Notes: a model not told the origin generated them from the letters alone. Shown: positions 18,091 through 27,691, counted from the stretch's first letter. The stretch: DNA of 64,000 bases from Polaribacter filamentus (GCF_002943715.1 NZ_MQUA01000004.1:186001-250000); one strand, 5' to 3'. Made by a program: numbers and translations.

Positions 18091-19260
18091 ATGAAAAACT
18101 ATTTAGCCATTTTAATTATACTTCTATTTTGTGGTTGTCAAGAATCCACAAACACGAACCATTTTGCGATTCAGCTTGAAAAAAAAAGAGTGCTTAAGGA
18201 GGTTAAAAAATATTTTAATATTGAACCTATAACGATTACATCTTTTTTTGCAGAACGTAGTGCAGGAACAAAAAATGATTTTTATTCTGAAGGTGATTAT
18301 TGGTGGCCTAATCCAAAATATCCTGATAGCTCCTATATTAGAAAGGATGGGTTGAGTAATCCTAATAATTTTGTTGCTCATAGAAGAGCTATGGTTATGT
18401 TGAGTCAAATTTCTGGAGCACTAGCCTCAGCTTATCTTGTAACTAAAGATAAAAAATACATTAAAGACTTAATTAATCATTTAAATGCTTGGTTTGTTAA
18501 TAGTGATACAAAGATGAATCCTAATTTACTCTACGCTCAAGCTATAAAAGGACGTGTAACGGGAAGAGGTATTGGTATTATAGATACTATACATCTTATA
18601 GAAGTAGCGAAAGCTGTTGAAGTTGTTGAAGCGTCAAATATGATGTCAAAGGAAGAACTTATGAAAATAAAACATTGGTTTTTAGATTATTCAATTTGGC
18701 TAACAACTCATGAATATGGAGTTAAAGAACGTGATCATGGAAATAACCACAGTACCTATTGGACAATGCAAGTAGCTGCTTTTGCTAAACTTAATGACAA
18801 TGAAGAACTACTCGACTTTTGTAGAACGTTTTTTAAAGAAACACTATTGCCAAATCAAATGGCAGAAGATGGGGGTTTTCCTGATGAACTATCTAGAACA
18901 AAACCCTACAGCTACTCTAGGTTTAATTTAGATGGCTTTTTTGGATTAGCGCAGATAATTTCGACAGAAAAAAATAATATGTTTATTTATAAAACTGAAG
19001 ATGGTAAAAGTTTAAAACTAGGATTGGAATTTATGTACCCTTATTTAAAAAACAAAAATGATTGGCCTTATAAAAAAGACGTAACTCATTGGGAAGATTG
19101 GCCAGCAAAACACACAGCATTATTATTTGGTGGTTTAAATTTTAAAAATGAAGATTATATAAATTTATGGGCAAAACTACCAGAGCCTTCTTCTGATAAA
19201 TATGAATTAATGCGAGTTACATCAATTAGATATCCATTATTGTGGATATCTGAAAACTAA
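18091..19260 (+). CDS. Alginate-lyase-fold polysaccharide lyase (PL5/PL38-like), lipoprotein
   Basis: 389 residues with a lipoprotein signal (ILLFCGCQ, Cys about residue 15). The (alpha/alpha)n-toroid Alginate_lyase domain is recognised from DYWWPNP (near residue 70), the HRRAM...LASAYL helices and NNHSTYW (N218, N219, H220), the Asn-His pair used by PL5-type and PL38 lyases, then GGFPDELSRTKPYSYSRFNLDG. Such enzymes cleave uronic-acid-containing chains by beta-elimination. The following gene encodes a GH88-type unsaturated uronyl hydrolase, which removes exactly the sugar this reaction creates. The likely target is a glucuronate- or mannuronate-containing sulfated algal glycan. Family assignment is good; the number (PL38 versus PL5) is my inference. 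Confidence 0.78.
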   Translation: MKNYLAILIILLFCGCQESTNTNHFAIQLEKKRVLKEVKKYFNIEPITITSFFAERSAGTKNDFYSEGDYWWPNPKYPDSSYIRKDGLSNPNNFVAHRRAMVMLSQISGALASAYLVTKDKKYIKDLINHLNAWFVNSDTKMNPNLLYAQAIKGRVTGRGIGIIDTIHLIEVAKAVEVVEASNMMSKEELMKIKHWFLDYSIWLTTHEYGVKERDHGNNHSTYWTMQVAAFAKLNDNEELLDFCRTFFKETLLPNQMAEDGGFPDELSRTKPYSYSRFNLDGFFGLAQIISTEKNNMFIYKTEDGKSLKLGLEFMYPYLKNKNDWPYKKDVTHWEDWPAKHTALLFGGLNFKNEDYINLWAKLPEPSSDKYELMRVTSIRYPLLWISEN

Positions 19261-19599
19261 AGGTTAAAAAAATGAGAGAAGAAATAGAACGGTATTAATA
19301 ATATACTTTTCTTTAAATTTAATTTTCAGTAATGAATACCTGTTAATTTTTATTTTTTAATACTTAGCAGTTATGTCTTATGCTAATTATGTTTTAAAAA
19401 TGACTTCATTTTTTATATTATTAAATAGAGGTTTTCAAGAAACTTTATACAAAAAATGAACATACTTACAATTATTAGGAACGATGATTATAAGTGAACA
19501 AAAATTGCCCTAAATCTTATCTAGTAAACAAAAGAAGTAACCAATTATTATCATTAATCACTTCTAACTAGATTATTAAATATTTATATAAAGAGATAT

Positions 19600-19617
19600 A
19601 ACCCCAATAAAGGGGTT
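19600..19617. terminator. Hairpin between lyase and GH88 genes
   Basis: AACCCC-AATAAA-GGGGTT followed by TAAAAG. It is the only structured element noticed in the 489-bp gap 19261-19749, which otherwise holds no gene. It may end lyase transcription, but the T-run is poor. Confidence 0.4.
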
Positions 19618-19749
19618 TAAAAGTTCATATTACATCTTCAATGTTTTTTATGCTTTTTTTTTCTTTTTCTTGTGAAGATTAATAGCTATTTCAAAATGCT
19701 TCTTCTTGAGAACAAAGGCAGTATAAATGAAATACAAAACCATTAAATT

Positions 19750-21741
19750 ATGAAAAACTTTAACTCATGTCTTTTAATCCTAATTATTTTAACATGTTGT
19801 AATTCAATGTTTTCGCAAACATCAAATTGGTGGCATCTTAAAGAACAAGAAAATATGCCATGGTTAACAGGAACTGCTTATTGGCCGTTTAAAGATTTTT
19901 CGACTCCAACAAGACCAGATAATCCTGTGCCTTATGTGAATCAAAAAGGTGTTATTGAAAGAGATTTCACAAAAAAAGAAAGTTTTTTTGTATTTCAATC
20001 TTATTGGACAGAAAAGCCAATGGTTCATATTTACGGTCAGACTTGGCCAACAAGATGGGGCGATAAAGATGAAAAAAAAATGATTAAGGTGTATTCTAAT
20101 TGCGCAAATGTAGAACTGATTGTAAATGGTAAAAGTTATGGTTCTAAAAAAAGAAACAGCCAAAATTATCCAGCTGCTGGATTAAGATGGCTAGTAGCAT
20201 TAAAAGAAGGCAAAAACTATATAAAAGCTATTGGTAAAAAATCAAAAACCGTAATTACAGATGAAATATGGGTAGATTACCAAACCGAAATATGGGGAAA
20301 TCCTAAAGAACTTACTTTGAATGTAAAGAGACAAGCGGGGGATACTATTTGGTTTCAAGCGCAGGTTTTTGACGCCAAAGGTGTTAAATGTTTAGATGCT
20401 AAAAATGTGATTGATTTTGATGTGGCAGGAGATGGTGAACTCATTATAAACCAGGGTACATCTAGGGGGTGTTCAAAACTACAATTATACAATGGCAGAG
20501 CTTTAATAGGATTATTACACAATAATGGAAAAAGCACGGTATCTGCAAAAAGTAATGGGCTAAAGACTGCGTTTAATTCGATTGATATAAAATCTGAAAC
20601 CTTGACAAAACACGATTCTTTTCTAAATGAATTTAATGCCTCAGACGTACTCACAAAGATTTCAAATAAGTATAAAGATCTAGCAGCCAAAACAAAAATC
20701 GATTCAACGCATATCCCTAGAACTATTAAAGAAGATGGGAGCTTGAAAGGCGTAAATAGTAGAGACTGGACTAGTGGTTTCTTCTCCGGCATGTTATGGT
20801 ACTTGTATGAATATTCAAAATACCCTGAATTAAAATCAGAAGCTATCGAAATCACATCTTTTGTAGAAAAAGAACAGTATAATGGTGTAACTCATGATAT
20901 GGGATTTAAAATTGGTTCTAGCGTAGGTAACGGTTATAGACTTATGAATGATATTCACTATAAAGATATATTAGTAAAAAGCGCTGAAACATTAATTACT
21001 CGGTTCAATCCTACTGTAGGTTGTATTCGATCATGGGATCACAGCGATGATAAATGGGGTTATCCAGTTATTATCGATAATATGATGAATCTTGAGCTCT
21101 TGTTTGAGGCTTATAAATTAACAGGAAATAAAAAGTTCTATGATGTTGCCCTCTCGCATGCAGATGTGACTATGAAAAATCATTTTAGAAAAGATAATAG
21201 CTCGTATCATGTTATCGATTATAACCCTGTAAACGGTAATGTTGTAAAAAAGAATACACATCAAGGATATAGCCATGAATCTATATGGGCTCGTGGTCAA
21301 GCATGGGGATTATACGGTTATACTCTTATGTATAGAGAAACTAAGGATGTAAAATATTTGGAGCAAGCTAATAAAATTGCAGCTTTGATATTTAAACATG
21401 AAAATATGCCAAATGATTTGATACCCTACTGGGATTATTTAGCACCTAACCTTTATGAGCAGCCTAGAGATGTGTCAGCTGCTGCCATAACAGCTTCTGC
21501 ATTATTAGAACTTCAAGGATATATCACTAATGATAAATTGAAGAAAGAATATACAGAAAATGCCAAAAAAATAATAGAAATACTATCATCTGATCAATTT
21601 TCTGAAAAGAGGAATGAGTATTTTATACTAAATCAATCGACAGGAAGTTTTCCGAGTAATTCAGAGGTTAATGTTCCATTAGTTTATGCAGATTATTATT
21701 TTGTAGAGGCTTTACTCAGATTAATAAAAATAAATAATTAA
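19750..21741 (+). CDS. GH2 C-terminal region fused to GH88 unsaturated uronyl hydrolase
   Basis: 663 residues with a signal peptide (about 1-23). Residues ~25-290 match the C-terminal part of GH2 beta-galactosidase-like enzymes: the end of the TIM barrel (WLTGTAYWPFKDFSTP), then the DUF4982-like VYSNCANVELIVNGKSYG module and a Big-like domain. The GH2 sandwich domain and catalytic Glu residues are absent. Residues ~300-663 form a GH88 (alpha/alpha)6 domain: RDWTSGFFSGMLWYLYEYS (D339), HDMGFKIGSSVGNGYRL (D383, likely general acid), and SIWARGQAWGLYGY. GH88 hydrates the unsaturated uronate left by polysaccharide lyases, which fits the lyase upstream. The chimera may be natural or a deletion fusion; because the signal peptide is intact, the product could be exported and active as a GH88. 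Confidence 0.85.
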   Translation: MKNFNSCLLILIILTCCNSMFSQTSNWWHLKEQENMPWLTGTAYWPFKDFSTPTRPDNPVPYVNQKGVIERDFTKKESFFVFQSYWTEKPMVHIYGQTWPTRWGDKDEKKMIKVYSNCANVELIVNGKSYGSKKRNSQNYPAAGLRWLVALKEGKNYIKAIGKKSKTVITDEIWVDYQTEIWGNPKELTLNVKRQAGDTIWFQAQVFDAKGVKCLDAKNVIDFDVAGDGELIINQGTSRGCSKLQLYNGRALIGLLHNNGKSTVSAKSNGLKTAFNSIDIKSETLTKHDSFLNEFNASDVLTKISNKYKDLAAKTKIDSTHIPRTIKEDGSLKGVNSRDWTSGFFSGMLWYLYEYSKYPELKSEAIEITSFVEKEQYNGVTHDMGFKIGSSVGNGYRLMNDIHYKDILVKSAETLITRFNPTVGCIRSWDHSDDKWGYPVIIDNMMNLELLFEAYKLTGNKKFYDVALSHADVTMKNHFRKDNSSYHVIDYNPVNGNVVKKNTHQGYSHESIWARGQAWGLYGYTLMYRETKDVKYLEQANKIAALIFKHENMPNDLIPYWDYLAPNLYEQPRDVSAAAITASALLELQGYITNDKLKKEYTENAKKIIEILSSDQFSEKRNEYFILNQSTGSFPSNSEVNVPLVYADYYFVEALLRLIKINN

Positions 21742-21749
21742 TTAAATCA

Positions 21750-21809
21750 ATGATGAAAAGAATTTTAATAATGTTTGTTTGCTTGTTTTTTAATTGTAAA
21801 AATGTTTAG
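21750..21809 (+). pseudogene. Possible lipoprotein signal-peptide stub
   Basis: 19 codons (MMKRILIMFVCLFFNCKNV) read like a lipoprotein signal sequence with Cys and then stop. No continuation is seen in any frame up to 21998. It may be the start of a deleted lipoprotein gene of the operon. Evidence is slight. Confidence 0.3.
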
Positions 21810-21998
21810 TAGATTTCAGTATTGGTTTCTTTAAAGGTTTTAAAGCAAAAGAATTAAACTCAATAAAAGATTGAAGTTAATAACACAACAAAAGGTTTCA
21901 CAGATTAAATAGTAGAAGGAAATCAGTTTAAGTTAACTAATTGCATTAAATTCTACCCAAAATAATTTGATTTAACGAACTATGAAAAATATTAAATA

Positions 21999-23069
21999 AT
22001 GAACTCTCAAAAAAAAATCATCTTTATTTTTATAATTTTAATATCAATTTCTGCTTGTAAGAAAGAAGAAAATATAAGTAATAAAACTACGAATAATAAA
22101 GAATTAAATGTACCTAAAGGGATGGTTTGGGTAAACGGTAAGACCTTTTTACAAGGAGCCAAACAGTCAGATAATTTTGCAATGCCAAGGGAAAAACCTG
22201 CTCATGAAGTTATGGTTGATGGTTTTTTTATAGACGCTACAGAAGTAACAAACAAACAATTTAAAAAGTTTGTTACTGCAACAAAATATATTACAGTTGC
22301 AGAAAGAAAGATCGATTGGAAAGAAATGAAAACCCAACTTCCTAAAAACACACCAAAACCGCACGATTCTATTTTACAACCTGGAAGTTTAATTTTTAAT
22401 AAAAATATAAATGCGGTTGTAAATATGAACAATTATTTTCAATGGTGGGTATGGAAAATTGGCGCGAACTGGAAACATCCAGAAGGACCAGATTCTACAA
22501 TTAAAGATAAAGATAACATCCCTGTTGTTCATATTGCTTTAGAAGACGCCCTGGCTTATTGTAAATGGGCAAATAGACGCTTGCCAACAGAAGCAGAATG
22601 GGAAGCTGCAGCGCAAGGAACAAATAATAGCGCCATTTTTACTTGGGGAGATAACCCCGCTATTTTAAACTCAAATGCAAACACTTGGCAAGGTGTTTTT
22701 CCTACAAAAAACGAATCTATAGATGGTTTTAAGTTAATTGCACCCGTAAAATCATACCCAGCAAACAGCATTGGCATCTATGATATGGCGGGAAATGTTT
22801 GGGAACTTACAGCAGACTTATTTAATGTGAACCACTATAAAGAATTAGATATTTCTAAGGTAATTAAGAATCCTACAGGGTCTAAAAAATCATACAGTCC
22901 AGCGAATCCTAATCAAATAGAATACGTAATGAAAGGTGGTTCTTTTTTATGTCATGAATCGTATTGTGCTAGTTTTAGGATTTCTTCAAAAATGGGTGTC
23001 ACTATAGACTCAGGCTCAGACCACATGGGCTTTAGAACCGTTGCCACTGTAGATATGATTTCGAATTAA
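21999..23069 (+). CDS. Formylglycine-generating enzyme (sulfatase activator), lipoprotein
   Basis: 356 residues with lipobox ISISAC (Cys about residue 20) and a full FGE/SUMF1 domain. Motifs: PRHKV-like PREKPAHEVMVDGFFID, EVTNKQFKKFV, PVVHIALEDALAYCKWA, RLPTEAEWEAAAQG, GNVWEL and MKGGSFLCHESYC...HMGFRTV. The two copper-binding active-site cysteines are present as C318 and C323. Most FGE-sulfatase-domain proteins in Bacteroidota lack this pair, so this one is predicted to be a real FGE that oxidises the Cys of CxPxR sulfatases. Both intact sulfatases in this locus (Cys87 at 4049; Cys85 at 13926) are of that type. Location outside the cytoplasm (lipoprotein) matches sulfatases that are themselves exported lipoproteins. 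The reaction requires oxygen, so an aerobic host is implied. Confidence 0.9.
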   Translation: MNSQKKIIFIFIILISISACKKEENISNKTTNNKELNVPKGMVWVNGKTFLQGAKQSDNFAMPREKPAHEVMVDGFFIDATEVTNKQFKKFVTATKYITVAERKIDWKEMKTQLPKNTPKPHDSILQPGSLIFNKNINAVVNMNNYFQWWVWKIGANWKHPEGPDSTIKDKDNIPVVHIALEDALAYCKWANRRLPTEAEWEAAAQGTNNSAIFTWGDNPAILNSNANTWQGVFPTKNESIDGFKLIAPVKSYPANSIGIYDMAGNVWELTADLFNVNHYKELDISKVIKNPTGSKKSYSPANPNQIEYVMKGGSFLCHESYCASFRISSKMGVTIDSGSDHMGFRTVATVDMISN

Positions 23070-23114
23070 ACCTTTTATAATAATTAGAGTCTTATAGTTA
23101 TAATTTACTTAAGA

Positions 23115-24506
23115 ATGAAACAACAACATATTCAACATTTATATTGGCGAGTAGGATTTGGTATAAGTATTAGTGAATTAGAGAACCTTAAATCAGATTC
23201 TAAATCAAACATAATCACTAGCATATTTTCCAAGTCCAAGGATGTTAATTTATTACAACTTGATCTTTCAGAACTTAATCCTATAAAAAGCACAAATCCA
23301 AAAGTATTAATGACGGAGATGGGTGAGGCTACTTTTCAAAAGTTGATACAAAAAGGCCAGCAAAAAGTAAAGGACTTAAATCATGCTTGGATTGATAGAT
23401 TGTCAGAACCAACTTCTATATTACGTGAAAAAATGACATTATTTTGGGCAAATACATTTGTTTGTAGAGATAATAATATTTTTCATATTCAACATTACAA
23501 TAATACGTTAAGAAAACATGCCTTAGGCGATTTTAGAAATTTTGTAAAAGCGATTGCAAAAGAAGCATCTATGAGCAAATATCTTAATAATAGACAAAAT
23601 GTGAAGGAAAGCCCAAACGAGAATTTTGCAAGAGAATTGATGGAGCTTTTTACTTTAGGGGTTGGAAATTATACAGAAAAAGATATCAAAGAGTCAGCAA
23701 GAGCCTTTTCGGGTTGGTCGTTTAAAAACAATGGCGATTTTTTCTTGCGAAAACAAAAACATGATTATGAGGAGAAGACGTTTTTTGGAAAGACAGGTCA
23801 CTTTAATGGAGATGATATTATTGATATCATTCTAGAACAAAAACAATGTGCAAAATTTATTTGTGCCAAAGTTTATAAATATTTTGTGAATCCTAATGTT
23901 GATCAGGATAGACTTGAGGAAATCACAACGCTATTCTACAAAGAGTATAACATTGAAAAATTAATGCAACATATATTTACTTCAGATTGGTTTTATAATG
24001 AAGAAAATATTGGTGCTAAAATAAAATCGCCAATAGAATTATTAGTTGGTATTCATAGAGTTGTTCCAGTAACTTTCAATAAAAAAAAGCAGCTTCATTA
24101 TTTACAAAAAATGATGGGACAAGTTTTATTATATCCTGATAATGTTTCTGGTTGGAAGGGTGATAAAAATTGGATTGATTCTAATACCTTAATGTTTAGA
24201 ATGAAATTACCGTCTTTATTATTGAACAACGCTATTATTAATTTAGAAGAAAAAGGTGCTTTTGAAGATTCTTTTGAAGCTTATTACAAAAAAGAAAAAA
24301 ATAGAAATAAATTTTTAAATGTAACTCAAAAATGGGCGCAATTTGAAAAAGAATATGGGCATTTAAAGCCAGATGAATTAAGAAAAATAATTATTATCCC
24401 GAAAATAGATAAGGATACAAAAGATTTAATATCTAATTTAAAAGTTAAGTCAAATAAGGATTATTGCATTCAGTTAATGTCTATCCCTGAATATCAACTA
24501 TGTTAA
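23115..24506 (+). CDS. DUF1800 family protein
   Basis: 463 residues with hallmark DUF1800 segments: LYWRVGFGIS at the N-terminus, LREKMTLFWANTFV, NVKESPNENFARELMELFTLGVGNYTEKDI, ARAFSGWSF, HFNGDDIIDIIL, and IKSPIELLVG. No signal peptide is visible. Function is unknown; DUF1800 genes are almost always next to DUF1501 genes, as here (10-bp gap), and often near sulfatases or extracellular degradation genes. The pair follows the FGE gene with a 45-bp gap and is probably in the same transcript. Confidence 0.9.
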   Translation: MKQQHIQHLYWRVGFGISISELENLKSDSKSNIITSIFSKSKDVNLLQLDLSELNPIKSTNPKVLMTEMGEATFQKLIQKGQQKVKDLNHAWIDRLSEPTSILREKMTLFWANTFVCRDNNIFHIQHYNNTLRKHALGDFRNFVKAIAKEASMSKYLNNRQNVKESPNENFARELMELFTLGVGNYTEKDIKESARAFSGWSFKNNGDFFLRKQKHDYEEKTFFGKTGHFNGDDIIDIILEQKQCAKFICAKVYKYFVNPNVDQDRLEEITTLFYKEYNIEKLMQHIFTSDWFYNEENIGAKIKSPIELLVGIHRVVPVTFNKKKQLHYLQKMMGQVLLYPDNVSGWKGDKNWIDSNTLMFRMKLPSLLLNNAIINLEEKGAFEDSFEAYYKKEKNRNKFLNVTQKWAQFEKEYGHLKPDELRKIIIIPKIDKDTKDLISNLKVKSNKDYCIQLMSIPEYQLC

Positions 24507-24516
24507 ATCTGAGCAG

Positions 24517-25710
24517 ATGAAAAGAAGAAATTTTTTAAGGCAAAGTACATTGGCAAGTAGTCTGTTTTTTGTGCCAAATTTTGTGAAGGCTTTTGAGCAG
24601 GTTGCCAAAGCATCTTTAGGGTATAAAAAACTTGTTATCGTTCAATTATCCGGTGGTAATGATGGATTGAATACCATTGTTCCTTTTACTAATGACATTT
24701 ATTATGAAAATAGACAAGGAATTTCGATTCCAAAAAATGATCTTATAAAAGTAACAGACGACCTTGGTTTTAATAAAAGTTTAGCGCCATTAAAAAATCT
24801 TTACGATCAAGGATATTTGTCAATTATTAATAATGTTGGTTATCCAAATCCCAATAGGTCTCATTTTAGATCTACAGATATATGGCAAACGGCCAGTAGT
24901 GCAAATGAATATTTAGATTCAGGATGGTTAGGACGTTATATAGATCGTTATGGTAAAATGCCATATTCAGGAATAGAAATAGACGATAGTTTATCTTTAA
25001 TTATGAAAGGCGAAACCATGAATGGAATTGCTACTAAGAACCCAAGAATACTCTTTGACAATACCCAAACACCTTATTTCAAAAAAGTGTTAAGTCACCA
25101 AAGTGATCAGCATTTAAGTGAGCATAATTTGGGGTATTTATATAAAACGATGATTGAAGCAAAATCATCAGCAAAGTATATTTATGAAACTTCCAAAACG
25201 TATAAAAGTAGGCAAGAATACCCTAACAACGCATTTGGAAAGCAGTTGAAAACAACAGCAGAATTTATAAACTCAAACATACAAAGCAAAGTATATTATG
25301 TGTCTATGGGTGGTTTTGATACGCATGCAAATCAAGCAGATAGACAAAAACGTTTATTAAGTACTTATAGTGAATCTATGGAAGTATTTGTAAATGAGTT
25401 AAAACAAAACGATACGTTTAAGGATACACTTATTTTAACCTTTTCTGAATTCGGTAGACGTGTGCAACAAAACGCAGCAGGAGGTACAGATCATGGAGCA
25501 GCTAATAACGTATTTATTATTGGGGAGAATCTTAAATCAAAAGGGTTTTATAATGAATTACCTGATCTCGCTAATTTGGATGCTAATGGAGATATTATTC
25601 ATACCGTAGACTTTAGATCTGTGTATGCCACTATTTTGGAAAAATGGCTTCAAGTAGACGATGCGGTTATCCTAAATAAGTCTTTTAGCAAGCTAGATTT
25701 CATAAATTAA
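24517..25710 (+). CDS. DUF1501 family protein with Tat-like signal
   Basis: 397 residues. The start MKRRNFLRQSTLASSLFFV has a twin-arginine (RR-N-F-L) signal, suggesting export of a folded protein. The DUF1501 domain shows VIVQLSGGNDGLNTIVP, NRSHFRSTDIWQTAS, MGGFDTHANQ, TFSEFGRRV and GTDHGAANNVFIIG, the metal-binding-like motifs shared with the alkaline phosphatase/sulfatase superfamily. Its biochemical role is not established. It pairs with the DUF1800 gene before it. Confidence 0.9.
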   Translation: MKRRNFLRQSTLASSLFFVPNFVKAFEQVAKASLGYKKLVIVQLSGGNDGLNTIVPFTNDIYYENRQGISIPKNDLIKVTDDLGFNKSLAPLKNLYDQGYLSIINNVGYPNPNRSHFRSTDIWQTASSANEYLDSGWLGRYIDRYGKMPYSGIEIDDSLSLIMKGETMNGIATKNPRILFDNTQTPYFKKVLSHQSDQHLSEHNLGYLYKTMIEAKSSAKYIYETSKTYKSRQEYPNNAFGKQLKTTAEFINSNIQSKVYYVSMGGFDTHANQADRQKRLLSTYSESMEVFVNELKQNDTFKDTLILTFSEFGRRVQQNAAGGTDHGAANNVFIIGENLKSKGFYNELPDLANLDANGDIIHTVDFRSVYATILEKWLQVDDAVILNKSFSKLDFIN

Positions 25711-25841
25711 TATTTGGTTCAAGTTTAATTAAAAAATCAACAATCTAAATTCTATGTTATGAATTATGGTTATGTTACATTAACCCGTTGTGCATTTTAA
25801 ATAATGCTAATTTTAATATTGTTTATATTTCTATTAAATAT

Positions 25842-27225
25842 CATTAGTGTCCGATAAAACTACAAATTTTAATTAAACCCATTTTTGAGCCCAGTAAACA
25901 CGTTCTATATTTTTCTTTTTGAGTTAGCAAGGTGTCTATTTAAAAAGTTGCAGTTGTATATCTGGAGGTTTTGATGTGAGTTCCCACCATTGTTTGTTTG
26001 GGTTTTCGAGAAATTTAAACAGATCAATGTAGGTCATCAGATGAAATCTCATCACAGAAACCATATTTGAATATGCCCATTTTCGTTTGATTTTTCTTTG
26101 TATCACAAGCATGATGAGTTGAATGATTAATGCTGACCATATCTGAATCTCTATTGCATTTTGATTATCTCCAAGAAAATATTTAAGGGGAAAGTTCTGC
26201 TTGAGTCTTTTAAACATCGTTTCAATCTGCCATCTGTGTTTGTATATATCTGCTACTTGGTCTGGAGATATTTCTGCATTATTGGTGATAAACTCATATA
26301 CCTTTTCTTTTGTAGCATCCCAATAAGCAACTCTTCTTATTTGAATAGATTTATCGTCTTTTTCTATCAATATAAGTTCATCTTTTAGTATTGCATCACT
26401 TGTTTTGTCTGCTAAATCAAATTCTTTAATGCTTTTATAGACAGCATTGTCTTTTTGGCGAGTTACAAAGTAAATATCATTTAAAGTCCACTCTAAATAT
26501 TGGAGATAATCATTGTATGCTTTATCAAAAACGACAAAAGAATCTTTCTCTAAATTTAACTCTTTTAAAAAAGTGTGGTCGTGAGTAGCAGCACTGCTAA
26601 AACGTATCAGACAAGGTACATCTTCCAAAGCATTTATCATTGTGTGCATCTTTATACCTCCTTTTTTCTTACCTGTAATAGGATTACGACCAACTCCTTT
26701 TAAAATATCACTAAATAGGCTGATTGTGGTAGAATCTACAATTTTTAAATTCTTTACAGGAGATTTTAATGGACTGCTGTCCGATAAAAATGGAGCGTAG
26801 CGTTTGTATAATTTTGAATAAATTGCTCCAAAGACTTCACTGGTTCTTTTCTTGTTAGCATCTGACAATGTACTTCGCTTAGGGAAATGTTTTAGATTTA
26901 AATGGCTGATACGCCCTTCACAAGCTAATAAAACGGTCGACAACTCTCTAAGTGAGGAAACTCCACTCATTGTGGCATAAAGCATCGTGACTAAATGGTC
27001 GTAGGTTTTAAACTTTTTGTAGTAGCGGTCACTGTTATAGATTTTGGCTGTCCGAGTAATATCTGCTTGTGGTATATATTTTAAAATCTGTTTAATTATT
27101 GGTGTTCCGCTAAAGTGTGTACTTTTGTTCATATCTCAATTTTGTGGTAAAAATCAAGATATAAATAAAGCAGGAAATCCAACTATGGAAATCCTGCTTT
27201 TAAAATTATTTATCGGACACTAATG
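25842..27225 (-). mobile_element. IS4-family element (1384 bp) with 9-bp target duplication
   Basis: Perfect terminal repeats CATTAGTGTCCGATAAA and TTTATCGGACACTAATG. A 9-bp direct repeat, ATTAAATAT, flanks it (25833-25841 and 27226-27234). It carries one intact transposase gene on the minus strand and may be active. A GCAGGA...TCCTGC hairpin near 27170-27196 lies between the terminal repeat and the gene start. Confidence 0.92.
25936..27132 (-). CDS. IS4-family transposase
   Basis: 398 residues, intact. An N-terminal DUF4372-like region (FSGTPIIKQILKYIP, VTMLYATMSGVSSLREL) is followed by a DDE_Tnp_1 domain: KIVDSTTISLF (first Asp), SFVVFDKAYNDY (second Asp), and the YREK-like YKHRWQIETMFKRLKQNFPL (Glu). 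It catalyses transposition of the surrounding element. Confidence 0.93.
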   Translation of the reverse strand: MNKSTHFSGTPIIKQILKYIPQADITRTAKIYNSDRYYKKFKTYDHLVTMLYATMSGVSSLRELSTVLLACEGRISHLNLKHFPKRSTLSDANKKRTSEVFGAIYSKLYKRYAPFLSDSSPLKSPVKNLKIVDSTTISLFSDILKGVGRNPITGKKKGGIKMHTMINALEDVPCLIRFSSAATHDHTFLKELNLEKDSFVVFDKAYNDYLQYLEWTLNDIYFVTRQKDNAVYKSIKEFDLADKTSDAILKDELILIEKDDKSIQIRRVAYWDATKEKVYEFITNNAEISPDQVADIYKHRWQIETMFKRLKQNFPLKYFLGDNQNAIEIQIWSALIIQLIMLVIQRKIKRKWAYSNMVSVMRFHLMTYIDLFKFLENPNKQWWELTSKPPDIQLQLFK

Positions 27226-27691
27226 ATTAAATATAAATTTATTGATATACTTTATTGTTGTTAAAGATGTTATTTTAGAGAATACCCTTGTTTTAAATCC
27301 ATCAAAATATTTTGAGTAATTTCGTCTTATCACAAATTCAGCAGTAAGATTTAAGCTATTAAGTTCTAAATCGCTCATTTTGGGTTTTCTCCTTTGATAG
27401 GTTAAAAGTTGTTCTTTTGATGTTTTTCTTAAAACTTCCAATATTCTTTCGTAATTTGAATTTAAGTCATTCATTGTAAGTGATTTGTGGTTAAATAAAT
27501 TTACTGATTTTCAGTAAGATGAGTAACTTTTTTTTCTTAAATCATAATACACAACGGGTGTATACTACAAGTACTATATCTTTTATTGTTGTTGATGTAA
27601 GCAATACATAAAGATGATAATAACATAAAAGAGAATAGAGTTTCAATTAATATTTATACTTTTATAATTCTAATAAATTGCTAAGAAAACA

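Larger units (their letters stand above)
25797..27474 (-). pseudogene. IS982 transposase deletion derivative, interrupted
   Basis: Starting at 27474 it encodes NYERILEVLRKTSKEQLLTY and RKPKMSDLELNSLNLTAEF (IS982 N-terminus). It then jumps to RNYSKYFDGFKTRVFSKIT (C-terminus), skipping the catalytic centre. The IS4 element breaks it at codons for KFIFN. Beyond that IS the frame resumes as RNINNIKISII and stops at 25797-25799. The IS insertion and the internal deletion are both clear from the sequence. Confidence 0.78.
25783..27559 (-). mobile_element. Internally deleted IS982-family element, split by an IS4 insertion
   Basis: Terminal repeats ACCCGTTGTGCA (25783-25794) and TACACAACGGGT (27548-27559) bound the element. 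Excluding the nested IS, only about 380 bp remain against roughly 1 kb for a full IS982. On the minus strand it encodes the N-terminus of the transposase joined in frame to its C-terminus, so it is a miniature deletion derivative that could once have been moved by a full-length relative. Confidence 0.75.
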
